Notes under the pieces: model-generated | What the model saw: the letters and a program-made list of their open reading frames with translations, nothing else | Database searches by the model: none | Told to the model about the DNA's origin: nothing | In this document: piece by piece, positions 27,976-36,805 of the stretch | Layout of the letters: the number at the start of each line of letters is the position of its first letter | Position numbering within the stretch: the stretch's first letter is position 1 | Position numbers and translations under genes: made by a program | Origin: Listeria weihenstephanensis | GTDB lineage: Bacteria; Bacillota; Bacilli; Lactobacillales; Listeriaceae | Length of the DNA stretch: 64,000 nt | Reading direction: 5' to 3' | Assembly (NCBI RefSeq): GCF_003534205.1 | Contig: NZ_CP011102.1 | Span: 1,562,036 to 1,626,035, forward strand

Positions 27976-28974
27976 GTGAAATCCGTATTTATTCTCGGTG
28001 GAACAGGACTGATAGGTCATGCTGCAACTAGCGCTTTTCTTGCCACGGAGGACTATCATGTCACGACATTTTCTTTACCACCAGTGCCAGAAGTTGGTGT
28101 ACTTGATCTGCGTGCTCGCCATCATTTTGGCAATATAAATGAGATGTCTGATGCAGAAATTGTGAAACTTTTAAAAGGACAGGATATTTTTATTTTTGCG
28201 GGTGGGGTTAATTCACACTTTATGCCTAAGAAACCAGCGAAGGAATTCTTTTTTCAGGTGAATGTGGAACCGGTCGTGCATTTAGCGCAATTGGCTAGAC
28301 AAGCTGGGGTTTCGAAATTTATCCTCTGTACCTCATTCTATAACTATTTTCATGCGTTGTGGCCAGAATTGCAATTGACGGGGATTCATCCGTATATTTA
28401 TGCAAGCGTGGAACAGGAAATGCGGTTGTTGAATGAGAACGGAAATGGGCTGACAACGATTGCGCTTCGACTGCCCTACGTGGTTGGTCTTGTTCCGAAT
28501 CGGGTTTCTGCTTGGGTAAACTATGCTAGGCGTTTGCATAAGGCTGAGTTTCCGCTTTACGTGAATCATCATAACGAAGCGACAGGCGGATCATGTTATA
28601 TGACGGCGAAGCAGGTTGGCCAAGCGTTGGTAGGTGCTGCCGATGATGCGGTGATATCCAAAAGTTATACACTCGGATGGAGCAACATATCCAATGAATC
28701 GTTTCTTATGCATGCGAGCAAGGCTTTAGGAGCAGATATCCAAATAAAACCGATGACATTCCGTGAACTTCAAGCAAAGGCTAGAAAAGAAGCGCACGAA
28801 AATGAACTTGCGGGTAAAGAGGCAGGACTTGAGCCGGTTGCTTATACGGAGTTGCTAACGAGAGCACTCTACATTGATCCAATAGAAGCGCTCGATGTCC
28901 TAGATTATCATGCAGATAACGTAGAACAGGAAATTCACAATGTGTTCGCAAGTTTGGACAACAAAAAACGATGA
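27976..28974 (+). CDS. Atypical extended SDR (NAD-dependent epimerase/dehydratase-like)
   Basis: 332 residues, GTG start after GAGGAGG. The N-terminal Rossmann loop is GGTGLIGHA (8-16), and SKFILCTSFYNYF plus YIYASVEQEM fall where the Ser-Tyr-Lys triad is expected. The YxxxK lysine appears to be replaced by Glu (YASVE), so dehydrogenase chemistry is doubtful; it may be a binding or regulatory NmrA/epimerase relative. It lies 34 bp after the M42 peptidase gene and may be co-transcribed with it. It ends at a strong terminator. Confidence 0.82.
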   Translation: MKSVFILGGTGLIGHAATSAFLATEDYHVTTFSLPPVPEVGVLDLRARHHFGNINEMSDAEIVKLLKGQDIFIFAGGVNSHFMPKKPAKEFFFQVNVEPVVHLAQLARQAGVSKFILCTSFYNYFHALWPELQLTGIHPYIYASVEQEMRLLNENGNGLTTIALRLPYVVGLVPNRVSAWVNYARRLHKAEFPLYVNHHNEATGGSCYMTAKQVGQALVGAADDAVISKSYTLGWSNISNESFLMHASKALGADIQIKPMTFRELQAKARKEAHENELAGKEAGLEPVAYTELLTRALYIDPIEALDVLDYHADNVEQEIHNVFASLDNKKR

Positions 28975-29001
28975 TGCTATTTTTTGCATCATCGTTTTTC
29001 T
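28963..29001. terminator. Bidirectional terminator
   Basis: AAAAACGATGATG pairs with its complement CATCATCGTTTTT. It serves both the SDR gene and the convergent transporter gene. Confidence 0.88.
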
Positions 29002-29003
29002 TT

Positions 29004-30350
29004 CTATAAAATACCCAACTGTTGCAAAAACACTAGGAAAATCGCGACTGGGCATATATATTTTAAAAGTAATAACCACGTCGCGAAAAGTTTGAAGCGA
29101 AAAGCGCCATCCGACGTAATTTCATCCAGCAACATCTGTCGGGGCATCCTGAATCCAACGAAAATCGCGATTAGAAAGGCGCCGATTGGAAGCAAGATAT
29201 TCGAAGAAAGATAATCTGCGATGCCAAATAAATTTTTCCCGAAAATCGTTACATCTGAGAGAACGCCAGTACTGAGCGAAGTAGGGACGGCGAGCAATGT
29301 CACAATCGCCACAACAATCAACAAAACACGTTTTCTAGCTGCTGGACGTTTTTCTAGGAATGCCGTGACAGGAACTTCGAATAAGTTGAAACTAGATGTC
29401 AATGCGGCGAACAAAAATAACACGAGGAATAGCAGTAAGAATACAATGCCAAACGGTACTTGGTTAAAGATCGCTGGTAACACGATGAAAAGTAAACCCG
29501 GTCCAGCTTGCGGCTCAATCCCGAATGAAAAAGCAGCAGGGAAAATAGCAAGACCTGCAAACAATGAGATAAGCAAGTTCATCAAAGCCACCGTTAGCGC
29601 GCTACTTGGCAAGAAAACATCGCGCTTTAAATAAGAAGCATACGTAATCATACCACCAACGCCAACTGCAAGTGAAAAGAAACTCTGGCCAAGCGCTTGT
29701 AAAATAGCATCCGAGGTTAAATCATCAAATTTCGGCTGTAAAAAGTAGGATACGCCATCCATCGCATTCGGCAATGTCAATGAATAGACAATCAAGATCA
29801 GCAAGAAAATAAAGAGCGCAGGCATCATCCAACGATTCGCGCGTTCAATTCCAGCTGTAATACCGTTTAATAGCACGAAAAGATTAATCGCAATAAAGAT
29901 TACGGTTGCTAAAATCACCTGTAACGGATCATTCGAAGTGGTTACAAACAGATCCGTCAAAGCGCCTACCGAAAGGCCTTGAAGCGCTCCGGTCACTGCT
30001 TTCCATATGTAAAGCAAAGCCCAACCACCAACAACACAATAAAAAGCGAGAATCAAGAAACACGTAATAACACCAATGCGTCCCGTCCAATCCCATTTTG
30101 TATTCGGCGCTAATTTTTGATACGCCGAAATAGTTCCACTCTGCGTTTTCCGACCGATAACGAATTCGCCGAGCAATACAGGCAGTCCAATAAATATTGT
30201 GAAAATCGCGAAGATGAGGAAGAATGCTCCACCACCAGCATTTGCCGTCACATAAGGCATTTTCCACAAAGCGCCAAGCCCAATGGCCGAGCCCGCCGCC
30301 GATAAAATAAATCCTAATTTTGAAGTCCATTGTTCCCGATTTGTCTGCAT
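29004..30350 (-). CDS. Sodium:neurotransmitter symporter (NSS/SNF) family transporter
   Basis: 448 residues with about 11 hydrophobic segments, the bacterial NSS length (MhsT/TnaT type), probably a sodium-coupled amino acid importer. The TM1 signature reads SAAGSAIGLGALWKMPYVTA followed by GGGAFFLIF; Lys replaces the usual Arg of the WRFPY motif. The start MQTNREQW is chosen because upstream codons (to 30422) lack a ribosome site; GGGGAG lies 12 bp upstream. Substrate unknown. Confidence 0.9.
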   Translation of the reverse strand: MQTNREQWTSKLGFILSAAGSAIGLGALWKMPYVTANAGGGAFFLIFAIFTIFIGLPVLLGEFVIGRKTQSGTISAYQKLAPNTKWDWTGRIGVITCFLILAFYCVVGGWALLYIWKAVTGALQGLSVGALTDLFVTTSNDPLQVILATVIFIAINLFVLLNGITAGIERANRWMMPALFIFLLILIVYSLTLPNAMDGVSYFLQPKFDDLTSDAILQALGQSFFSLAVGVGGMITYASYLKRDVFLPSSALTVALMNLLISLFAGLAIFPAAFSFGIEPQAGPGLLFIVLPAIFNQVPFGIVFLLLFLVLFLFAALTSSFNLFEVPVTAFLEKRPAARKRVLLIVVAIVTLLAVPTSLSTGVLSDVTIFGKNLFGIADYLSSNILLPIGAFLIAIFVGFRMPRQMLLDEITSDGAFRFKLFATWLLLLKYICPVAIFLVFLQQLGIL

Positions 30351-30504
30351 AATAATCTTTGTCTCCCCTTTAACACGTTTTACCTTTAACGTATTATAAC
30401 AGTTTTGCGTAGAACATAACAACCTGAAAAAGAAGCTTTTCGCAAAATGGGTATTTAAACAACTTGATTATGCTATAATAGACAAGAATGGGAGCGTGAT
30501 AATC

Positions 30505-31263
30505 GTGGAAATGATCAAATCAACGAAAAACGACCGCGTCAAAAATTGGCGTAAATTGCAAACAAAAAAAGGGAGACAGCAAGAGTTCTCCTATCTAATA
30601 GAAGGTTTTCATCTTGTGGAAGAAGCGTTGCGTCAAGATGGACTCGTAACAGAGCTAATTATAGCGCCGAACGTGAAAATACCTGAAGAGTGGAATACCG
30701 CGAACATCCCTGTATTTTATGTGAATAAAGAAGTCGCGACGAGCATCAGCGAAACGATCACAGATCAAGGTATTTTTGCTGTGGTCAAAATGGAAGATCC
30801 TGAGATTATGATGCTGTTTGGCAAGAAGTTCTTAATGCTTGATGGCGTGCAAGATCCAGGGAATGTCGGAACACTGATTCGTACAGCCGATGCAGCAGGT
30901 TACGACGCTGTTATCCTTGGCCGAGGAAGCGCCGATTTATACAATCCAAAAGTGATTCGTTCCACGCAAGGAAGTCATTTTCATATCCCTGTTTTACAAG
31001 GGAATTTGCTGAACTGGATTGAGCGTTTGGAAGAGGATGGTGTACCGATTTTTGGAGCTGTTTTAGATGATACAGCGACGAAATTACAGGATGTGGAGCC
31101 ACGCGAAACATTGGCTTTAATGGTTGGTAACGAAGGCAGCGGTATCCAAGAAGAGCTGCAAACACGATTAACGCATAAAGTGTACATACCGATATATGGT
31201 GCTAGCGAGTCGTTGAATGTTGCGGTAGCCGCTGGAATTTTGATGTATGGGTTGAGAAAGTAA
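30505..31263 (+). CDS. ysgA: TrmH/SpoU-family RNA 2'-O-methyltransferase (YsgA-like)
   Basis: 252-residue SPOUT methylase. An N-terminal L30e-like substrate-binding domain (SYLIEGFHLVEEAL) is followed by the knot domain with LDGVQDPGNVGTLIRTADAA, LMVGNEGSGI and ASESLNVAVAAGILMY. The exact rRNA site is unknown. The start is uncertain: GTG 30505 is 10 bp from GGGAG, with ATG 30511 as an alternative. It lies upstream of pheST as in Bacillus ysgA. Confidence 0.92.
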   Translation: MEMIKSTKNDRVKNWRKLQTKKGRQQEFSYLIEGFHLVEEALRQDGLVTELIIAPNVKIPEEWNTANIPVFYVNKEVATSISETITDQGIFAVVKMEDPEIMMLFGKKFLMLDGVQDPGNVGTLIRTADAAGYDAVILGRGSADLYNPKVIRSTQGSHFHIPVLQGNLLNWIERLEEDGVPIFGAVLDDTATKLQDVEPRETLALMVGNEGSGIQEELQTRLTHKVYIPIYGASESLNVAVAAGILMYGLRK

Positions 31264-31276
31264 ATATTCCGATTAC

Positions 31277-31318
31277 AAAACAAGCATCGGCCTGAAATCC
31301 AGGTTGATGCTTGTTTTT
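31277..31318 (+). terminator. Terminator after ysgA
   Basis: AAAACAAGCATC and GATGCTTGTTTT pair, with an inner CCTG/CAGG pair, followed by T. Confidence 0.8.
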
Positions 31319-31378
31319 AGTTTGTCGAAAAACACGTACTATATTGAGGTTTGGCAGGCAATCGCTCACGGCTTTTTC

Positions 31379-31723
31379 TTAATCTGGCATTTTCACTTCG
31401 TTGATTAGCACCGGTTTTAAAGAAGATTTCACACTGCTAACAATTCCTTTTGCAGCGCCCCAATCAATATTAAATAGCGTGCCAGATCCTCCTGTTGTAA
31501 TCATCGTAACCTCGGTAACATGATTAAAGTCATGCACCACAATGAATAAAGACGTGTGGCTTCCAGGACGTAAGGCGGACTGTTCATAGGTTAACATACC
31601 TTGCTGAAATTCCCCAAACGACCGAAGCTCTTCAAAAACGAGATCATTCGCAGGTTGGGAGAATTTGATTAAATCCATTGTTTCGGCGACACTGCCTTTT
31701 ACGACATATCTTTTTTGTGTCAT
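31379..31723 (-). CDS. Uncharacterised small protein
   Basis: 114 residues, no signal or membrane segment. ATG 31723 has AGGAGGG 10 bp upstream. The pattern of a possible SRPBCC-like alpha-beta small protein is visible (N-terminal VVKGSVAETMDLIKFS, strands VFEELRSF and LFIVVHDFNHVTEVTMIT, final helix GIVSSVKSSLKPVLINEV), but I do not recognise a named family with certainty. It is encoded opposite to, and 174 bp from, the HxlR regulator. Confidence 0.7.
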   Translation of the reverse strand: MTQKRYVVKGSVAETMDLIKFSQPANDLVFEELRSFGEFQQGMLTYEQSALRPGSHTSLFIVVHDFNHVTEVTMITTGGSGTLFNIDWGAAKGIVSSVKSSLKPVLINEVKMPD

Positions 31724-31897
31724 GATTCGCAATCCCTCCTAGTATTTTTTAGGTACGGACATATTTGATACTTCCATTTTACGCCTAAATGAGTGAATTT
31801 TCAATGTATCTATGCGCTTATTAATTGTAAGTATCAGAGGTTAAATTAGTTACTTTCTAGCTAGGAATATGGTACAATACTTTTAGAGGTGAGAACA

Positions 31898-32224
31898 ATG
31901 AAAGAAGAAACGCATACAATGTGTCCGAAGTTCGAGAATGCCTTTTCGCTACTTGGTAAGCGTTGGACTGGTCTAATTATTAATGTTTTGCTTGATGGAC
32001 CGAAACGCTTTAAGGAAATTGCAGGCGAGATTACGCAAATGAGTGATCGTGTCCTTGCAGAGCGCTTAAAAGAGTTAGAAGAATCCGGAATAGTCGTGCG
32101 CCATGTGTACCCAGAGACACCTGTTCGCATTGAATATGTACTAACTGAAAAAGGTAAAGGCTTGGAGAAAGTCATGATTCAGGTTCAGGAATGGGCCGAA
32201 GTTTGGGTAGAACTGAAAAGCTGA
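31898..32224 (+). CDS. HxlR-family transcriptional regulator
   Basis: 108-residue winged-helix regulator. It starts MKEETHTMCPKFENAFSLLGKRWT, with the Cys near position 9 that is used for redox or electrophile sensing in YodB/HypR-type members; FKEIAGEITQMSDRVLAERLKELEE is the recognition region. ATG 31898 follows AGAGGTGAG; an earlier in-frame start (31889) lies in that site. The target is not evident. The divergent small gene at 31379-31723 is the best neighbour candidate. Confidence 0.9.
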   Translation: MKEETHTMCPKFENAFSLLGKRWTGLIINVLLDGPKRFKEIAGEITQMSDRVLAERLKELEESGIVVRHVYPETPVRIEYVLTEKGKGLEKVMIQVQEWAEVWVELKS

Positions 32225-32397
32225 GGAAGCCCGTTATGTTGATGCACAAAGTGAAAATGACAACCTTTTAATTGTTATGGAGGCCACGAAAATTTTGAGG
32301 GGCACAGAGAAGGAAGGCAGTTTCATTTCATTCAACTGCATATTGTGGTTCTAAAAAAGCACATTACGCTTTTTAGAACCACAACAAAGCTAGATCC
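32223..32397. repeat. Diverged inverted copy of the dispersed repeat, with hairpins
   Basis: Read on the minus strand, it begins GGATCTAGC (at 32397), carries CCTCAAAATTTTCGTGGCCTCC, then AAAAGGTTGTCA and CATCAACATAACGGGCTTC, all shared with the 11.03-11.31 kb element. A hairpin GTGGTTCTAAAAA / TTTTTAGAACCAC (32345-32382) lies inside and could end HxlR transcription. A second hairpin GGCGCATAA/TTTATGCGCC follows (32401-32424). Confidence 0.65.
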
Positions 32398-32440
32398 GAA
32401 GGCGCATAACAATGTTTATGCGCCACATTTCTGTTTTACC

Positions 32441-32469
32441 TTGAAAAAGTTAGCCAAACATACTATAAT
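32441..32469 (+). promoter_or_regulatory. Promoter of pheST
   Basis: TTGAAA (32441-32446), a 17-bp spacer and a perfect TATAAT (32464-32469). Confidence 0.85.
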
Positions 32470-32479
32470 GGAACGTATC

Positions 32480-32745
32480 AACTAAATATGCTTAAAGACG
32501 TTGAAGGAGACAAGTAGCTTTACGGATTCATTTTTAGGGAGAGGTTATCTTAGACTGCAAATAACCTCACATGATACGTAATTGCGAAAAGTTCAGCTCT
32601 GGAGTCGCTGTCGGGATTTTTTTGAATGAAAGGCAGATCGGTGTGAAGCCGTTATCGGAATGAAGTGGATGGCTTTTTGCTGTCTATTAGGGTGGTACCG
32701 CGTGATTATAACCTCGTCCCTTTGTGGATAAGGTTTTTTATTTTG
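32480..32745 (+). promoter_or_regulatory. T-box riboswitch (tRNA-Phe) of pheST
   Basis: A 290-nt leader with the hallmark T-box AGGGTGGTACCGCG (32689-32702) and a following terminator AACCTCGTCC ... GGATAAGGTT plus T-run (32710-32741). The likely specifier codon is TTC (Phe) at 32592-32594 in AAAGTTCAGC. Uncharged tRNA-Phe would favour the antiterminator and switch on pheS-pheT. Confidence 0.92.
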
Positions 32746-32769
32746 GCTAAAAATAAGGAGTGAAGTAGC

Positions 32770-33810
32770 GTGTTAGATCAGTTGGAGCAATTGAAACAAG
32801 AAGCTGTGAAGAAAATAGCGGCTGTAGGAAATTTGGAAGCGTTGAACGACCTACGTGTGAAGTACTTAGGTAAAAAGGGACCAATGACAGAAATCATGAA
32901 ACAGATGGGTAAACTAACCGCGGAGGAACGTCCAAAAGTAGGCGTGATCGCAAACCAGGTTCGGGAACAATTAACGAACGCCATCCAGGAAAAGCAAGAC
33001 AATCTGGGCGCGGCAGAAATCGAGAAACAACTTGCGAATGAGACGATCGATGTGACATTACCAGGAACACCTGTCAAAGAAGGAACAGCACATCTATTAA
33101 CGCAAGTCGTCGAAGAAATTGAAGACCTATTCATCGGCATGGGTTACACGATCGCAGAAGGCCCAGAAGTAGAGAAAGATTACTATAACTTCGAAGCCCT
33201 AAACCTACCAAAAGATCACCCAGCACGAGATATGCAAGACAGTTTCTACATTACAGAAAATACGTTATTACGTACACAAACATCTCCAGTTCAAGCTCGC
33301 GTAATGGAGCAACACGATTTTGCAAATGGTCCAATTAAAATTATTTGCCCAGGAAAAGTGTACCGCCGTGATAATGATGACGCGACACATTCACATCAAT
33401 TCACACAAATCGAAGGACTTGTTGTGGATGAAAAAATTACATTGGCCGATTTAAAAGGAACATTAACCGTACTTGCTAAAAAAATGTTCGGCGAAGAGCG
33501 CGATGTTCGTTTACGTCCAAGTTTCTTCCCGTTCACAGAACCATCCGTTGAAATGGATATCTCTTGTTTTAGCTGCGGCGGCGAAGGGTGTCGCGTATGT
33601 AAAGGCACCGGTTGGATCGAGATTCTCGGTTCAGGCATGGTACATCCGAATGTACTTGAAATGTCGGGCATTGATTCTAAAAAATATAGCGGTTTTGCAT
33701 TTGGAATGGGTCCAGAGCGTGTCGCGATGTTAAAATATGCGGTCGACGATATTCGTCACCTATACACGAACGATTTGCGGTTTACAAATCAATTTTCGGT
33801 GAAAGAATAA
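32770..33810 (+). CDS. pheS: Phenylalanyl-tRNA synthetase alpha subunit
   Basis: 346 residues; catalytic subunit of the alpha2-beta2 PheRS. An N-terminal coiled coil (1-90) is followed by class II motifs: motif 2 region [20 protein letters not shown] and motif 3 [14 protein letters not shown], with the Cys-rich [17 protein letters not shown]. The GTG start follows AAGGAGTG. It is controlled by the T-box upstream, and pheT follows after 15 bp. Confidence 0.97.
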   Translation: MLDQLEQLKQEAVKKIAAVGNLEALNDLRVKYLGKKGPMTEIMKQMGKLTAEERPKVGVIANQVREQLTNAIQEKQDNLGAAEIEKQLANETIDVTLPGTPVKEGTAHLLTQVVEEIEDLFIGMGYTIAEGPEVEKDYYNFEALNLPKDHPARDMQDSFYITENTLLRTQTSPVQARVMEQHDFANGPIKIICPGKVYRRDNDDATHSHQFTQIEGLVVDEKITLADLKGTLTVLAKKMFGEERDVRLRPSFFPFTEPSVEMDISCFSCGGEGCRVCKGTGWIEILGSGMVHPNVLEMSGIDSKKYSGFAFGMGPERVAMLKYAVDDIRHLYTNDLRFTNQFSVKE

Positions 33811-33825
33811 GGGGGCGAGAAAAAG

Positions 33826-36234
33826 ATGTTAGTATCATATCAATGGGTAAAAGAATATTTTCCAAATCTAACTGTTTCTGCTGAAGATCTTGGCGAGCGC
33901 ATCACGCGTGGCGGTATTGAAATAGACGGTTTAGACCGCTTAAATGCGGATATTAAAAATGTTGTTGTCGGAGAAGTGATCAGCTGTGAAAAACATCCGA
34001 ACGCGGATACATTAAACAAATGTACGGTGAATGTCGGCGAAGAAGAGCCAATTCAAATTATTTGTGGTGCTCCAAACGTTGCCACTGGTCAAAAAGTCGT
34101 TGTCGCACGTGTTGGTGCTAGGTTGCCAGGCGGAATGAAAATTAAACGCGCTAAATTACGTGGCGAAGTTTCAGAAGGGATGATCTGCTCGCTACAAGAA
34201 CTAGGTTTTGAAGGGAAAACAATCCCGAAAGCAGTTGCCGATGGTATTTTTGTATTGCCAGGAGAAGTTGAAGTTGGAGTAGACGCGACTGTTTTACTCG
34301 GTTTGGATGACGTTATTTTAGATATGGCGATTACACCAAACCGTGCCGATGCGCTTAGCATGACAGGAGTTGCCTATGAAGTTGGGGCAATCGTAGCTGA
34401 AAAACCAGTATTCGAAACGATTCCGCAACCAGAAACGGCGGGCGATATTGCTGATTATATCAAAGTAGATGTGCAAGCCGTTGATGCGACGCCATTTTAT
34501 GGTATGCAGGTCATGAAAGATGTGACAATTAAAGAGTCACCGCTTTGGCTACAAACGAAATTGATGAAAGCAGGGATTCGTCCGCATAATAATGTGGTCG
34601 ATATTACGAACTATATTTGCTTGAAATATGGACAACCGTTACATGCGTTTGACTATGATCGTCTTGGTAGCAAAGAAATTCTTGTTCGTCTCGCTAAAAA
34701 TGGAGAAGAAATTGTGACGCTTGATGGTGAAAAACGTACGCTAAATGAAGGTCACGCAGTTATTACAAATGGCACTAATCCGATTGCGATTGCGGGTGTT
34801 ATGGGCGGTGAAACATCCGAGGTCATCGAAACTACATCTATCGTTGCTTTAGAGGGTGCTATTTTTAGCAGTAGTTACATTGGAAAAGCATCACGTGAAC
34901 TGAGTATTAGAACCGAGGCAAGCATTCGTTATGATAAAGGTAGCGACGCGTGGAAAGTGGAGCAAGCCCTACAAGAAGGCGCTGCGCTGATCGCAGAACT
35001 TGCAGGTGGTACGATCGTTGGTGGTATGGCAAAAGTCGATCACCGCGTGAAAAACATAAACAGTATCACAACGACATTGACACGAATTAATCGCGTTCTT
35101 GGGACAGAAATTACCCAACCAGAAGTCGAAACTATTTTTGCAAAATTACAGTTTGAGCTGCAAGTGAACGGTGATGAATTGATGATCATTGTACCTTCAC
35201 GCCGTTGGGATATTACAATTGAAGCCGACATCTTAGAAGAAGTTGCGCGCATTTACGGCTACGACAAAATTCCATCGACTTTGCCAGATAGCGTTGCAGC
35301 GGGGCACTTAACAACGGAGCAAACAGCGAGAAGAACGATTCGCCGATATCTTGAAGGTGCTGGCCTCAACCAAGCGCTGACCTATTCGCTTACAACCGAA
35401 GAAGCGGCTACACAACTGGCACTTTCCAAGGAAAAAGCGGTAGCCTTATCAATGCCGATGAGTGAAGAACACAGTCACTTACGCACGAGTATTGTACCTC
35501 AGTTACTAAAAGCGGCCAGTTATAACGTGGCTCGCAAAAATAAAAACGTGGCGCTATACGAATTGGGCACCGTTTTTTACGCAACAGAAGGTGATAATTT
35601 ACCGCTTGAAACCGAACATTTAGCAGGGTTAATCACAGGGGAATGGCGCGAAACAGATTGGCAAAAGCAAACCAAACCTGTAGACTTCTTCTTACTAAAA
35701 GGAATCGTGGAAGGTTTAGTCGCAAAACTAGGCGTGAAAGAGTCGCTAGAATGGAAGCAAGCAGAGAAAAAAGACTTGCATCCTGGTAGAACTGCTATGA
35801 TTTCACTCGCAGGCGCGGAAATTGGCTATTTAGCTGAAATCCATCCAACACTTGCGGCGAAACTTGATTTAAAAGCAACCTACGTTTTCGAACTTGATGC
35901 AGCTGCACTTTTAGCCGCGCCAAAAGTAGAAGTAGCTTACCACACGATCCCGAGATTCCCAGCGATGACTCGAGATATCGCTTTACTCGTGAACAAAGAA
36001 GTAAGCCAAGCCGCTCTTGAAAACGAGATTAAAACCCAAGCGGGCAAACTACTCACGGATATCCAATTGTTCGATATCTTCGAAGGTGCAAAACTTGGTG
36101 CTGACAAAAAATCAATGGCGTACACACTAACATTCCTCGATCCAGAACGCACGCTTACGGATGAAGAAGTTGCAAAAGCAAATCAAGCCATCGTGAGCGC
36201 ACTAGAAACCAAATTCGACGCGACTGTTAGATAA
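33826..36234 (+). CDS. pheT: Phenylalanyl-tRNA synthetase beta subunit
   Basis: 802 residues, full length. Domains in order: tRNA-binding EMAP-like domain (about 40-150, EKHPNADTLNKCTVNVGE), B3/B4 editing domain (about 210-390), B5 (about 400-475), catalytic-like domain and C-terminal FDX-ACB anticodon-binding domain (about 708-801, PRFPAMTRDIALLVNKEV). It forms PheRS with pheS. It ends at a strong terminator. Confidence 0.97.
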   Translation: MLVSYQWVKEYFPNLTVSAEDLGERITRGGIEIDGLDRLNADIKNVVVGEVISCEKHPNADTLNKCTVNVGEEEPIQIICGAPNVATGQKVVVARVGARLPGGMKIKRAKLRGEVSEGMICSLQELGFEGKTIPKAVADGIFVLPGEVEVGVDATVLLGLDDVILDMAITPNRADALSMTGVAYEVGAIVAEKPVFETIPQPETAGDIADYIKVDVQAVDATPFYGMQVMKDVTIKESPLWLQTKLMKAGIRPHNNVVDITNYICLKYGQPLHAFDYDRLGSKEILVRLAKNGEEIVTLDGEKRTLNEGHAVITNGTNPIAIAGVMGGETSEVIETTSIVALEGAIFSSSYIGKASRELSIRTEASIRYDKGSDAWKVEQALQEGAALIAELAGGTIVGGMAKVDHRVKNINSITTTLTRINRVLGTEITQPEVETIFAKLQFELQVNGDELMIIVPSRRWDITIEADILEEVARIYGYDKIPSTLPDSVAAGHLTTEQTARRTIRRYLEGAGLNQALTYSLTTEEAATQLALSKEKAVALSMPMSEEHSHLRTSIVPQLLKAASYNVARKNKNVALYELGTVFYATEGDNLPLETEHLAGLITGEWRETDWQKQTKPVDFFLLKGIVEGLVAKLGVKESLEWKQAEKKDLHPGRTAMISLAGAEIGYLAEIHPTLAAKLDLKATYVFELDAAALLAAPKVEVAYHTIPRFPAMTRDIALLVNKEVSQAALENEIKTQAGKLLTDIQLFDIFEGAKLGADKKSMAYTLTFLDPERTLTDEEVAKANQAIVSALETKFDATVR

Positions 36235-36245
36235 TACGAATTTAT

Positions 36246-36285
36246 AAAAACTGCTCTTTTCCAATCTGAAAAGAGCAGTTTTTTT
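36246..36285 (+). terminator. pheST terminator
   Basis: AAAACTGCTCTTTTC and GAAAAGAGCAGTTTT form a perfect stem followed by T. Confidence 0.9.
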
Positions 36286-36341
36286 GTGTACTTTGAGAAA
36301 TTAGAGTACAATAAACAAATAGTTTAGGGGGTGAACTTGTT

Positions 36342-36788
36342 TTGGAAAGTGAAAAGATTAAACAACTAATTAAAAGCTACGAGGAAACATACATATTTGC
36401 GACACGTCAACTTCACGATGCCATCGCGGAACAAATACTCGGAAAAGAAGGCATATCATTCGAGCAATTTTTAGTCTTACGTTATTTAGCAGAAAATGGA
36501 GAAAGCAGTCCAAATCATCTCGCAACAGTTCTACATGTACACAAAAGTGCGATCACAACGAAAATAAATCGCTTGCTTGAAAAGAATTTAATCCATAAAG
36601 AAAAAAATCAGCAAGATCAGCGTAGTTTTGTGTTAAATGTCACCGAAAATGGGGAAAAGGTATATCAGGCGTGTGAACAAAAATTAGAAGAACTTGTATC
36701 AAGCTGGGTAGAAATTTTGGGAGAAGAAGATAGCGAACAATTTTTAGCATTGTATAAAAAAATTACAGCATCTGTCATCCGAAAATAA
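36342..36788 (+). CDS. MarR-family transcriptional regulator
   Basis: 148-residue winged-helix repressor with the DNA-binding region LATVLHVHKSAITTKINRLLEKNLI and wing KEKNQQDQRSF. The start is TTG 36342, 8-10 bp after GGGGGTGA; no ATG fits. It sits 17 bp upstream of a large MMPL exporter and very likely controls it, a common efflux arrangement also known at this locus in Listeria. Confidence 0.9.
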   Translation: MESEKIKQLIKSYEETYIFATRQLHDAIAEQILGKEGISFEQFLVLRYLAENGESSPNHLATVLHVHKSAITTKINRLLEKNLIHKEKNQQDQRSFVLNVTENGEKVYQACEQKLEELVSSWVEILGEEDSEQFLALYKKITASVIRK

Positions 36789-36805
36789 GAGGGGGAGTAA
36801 AAATA

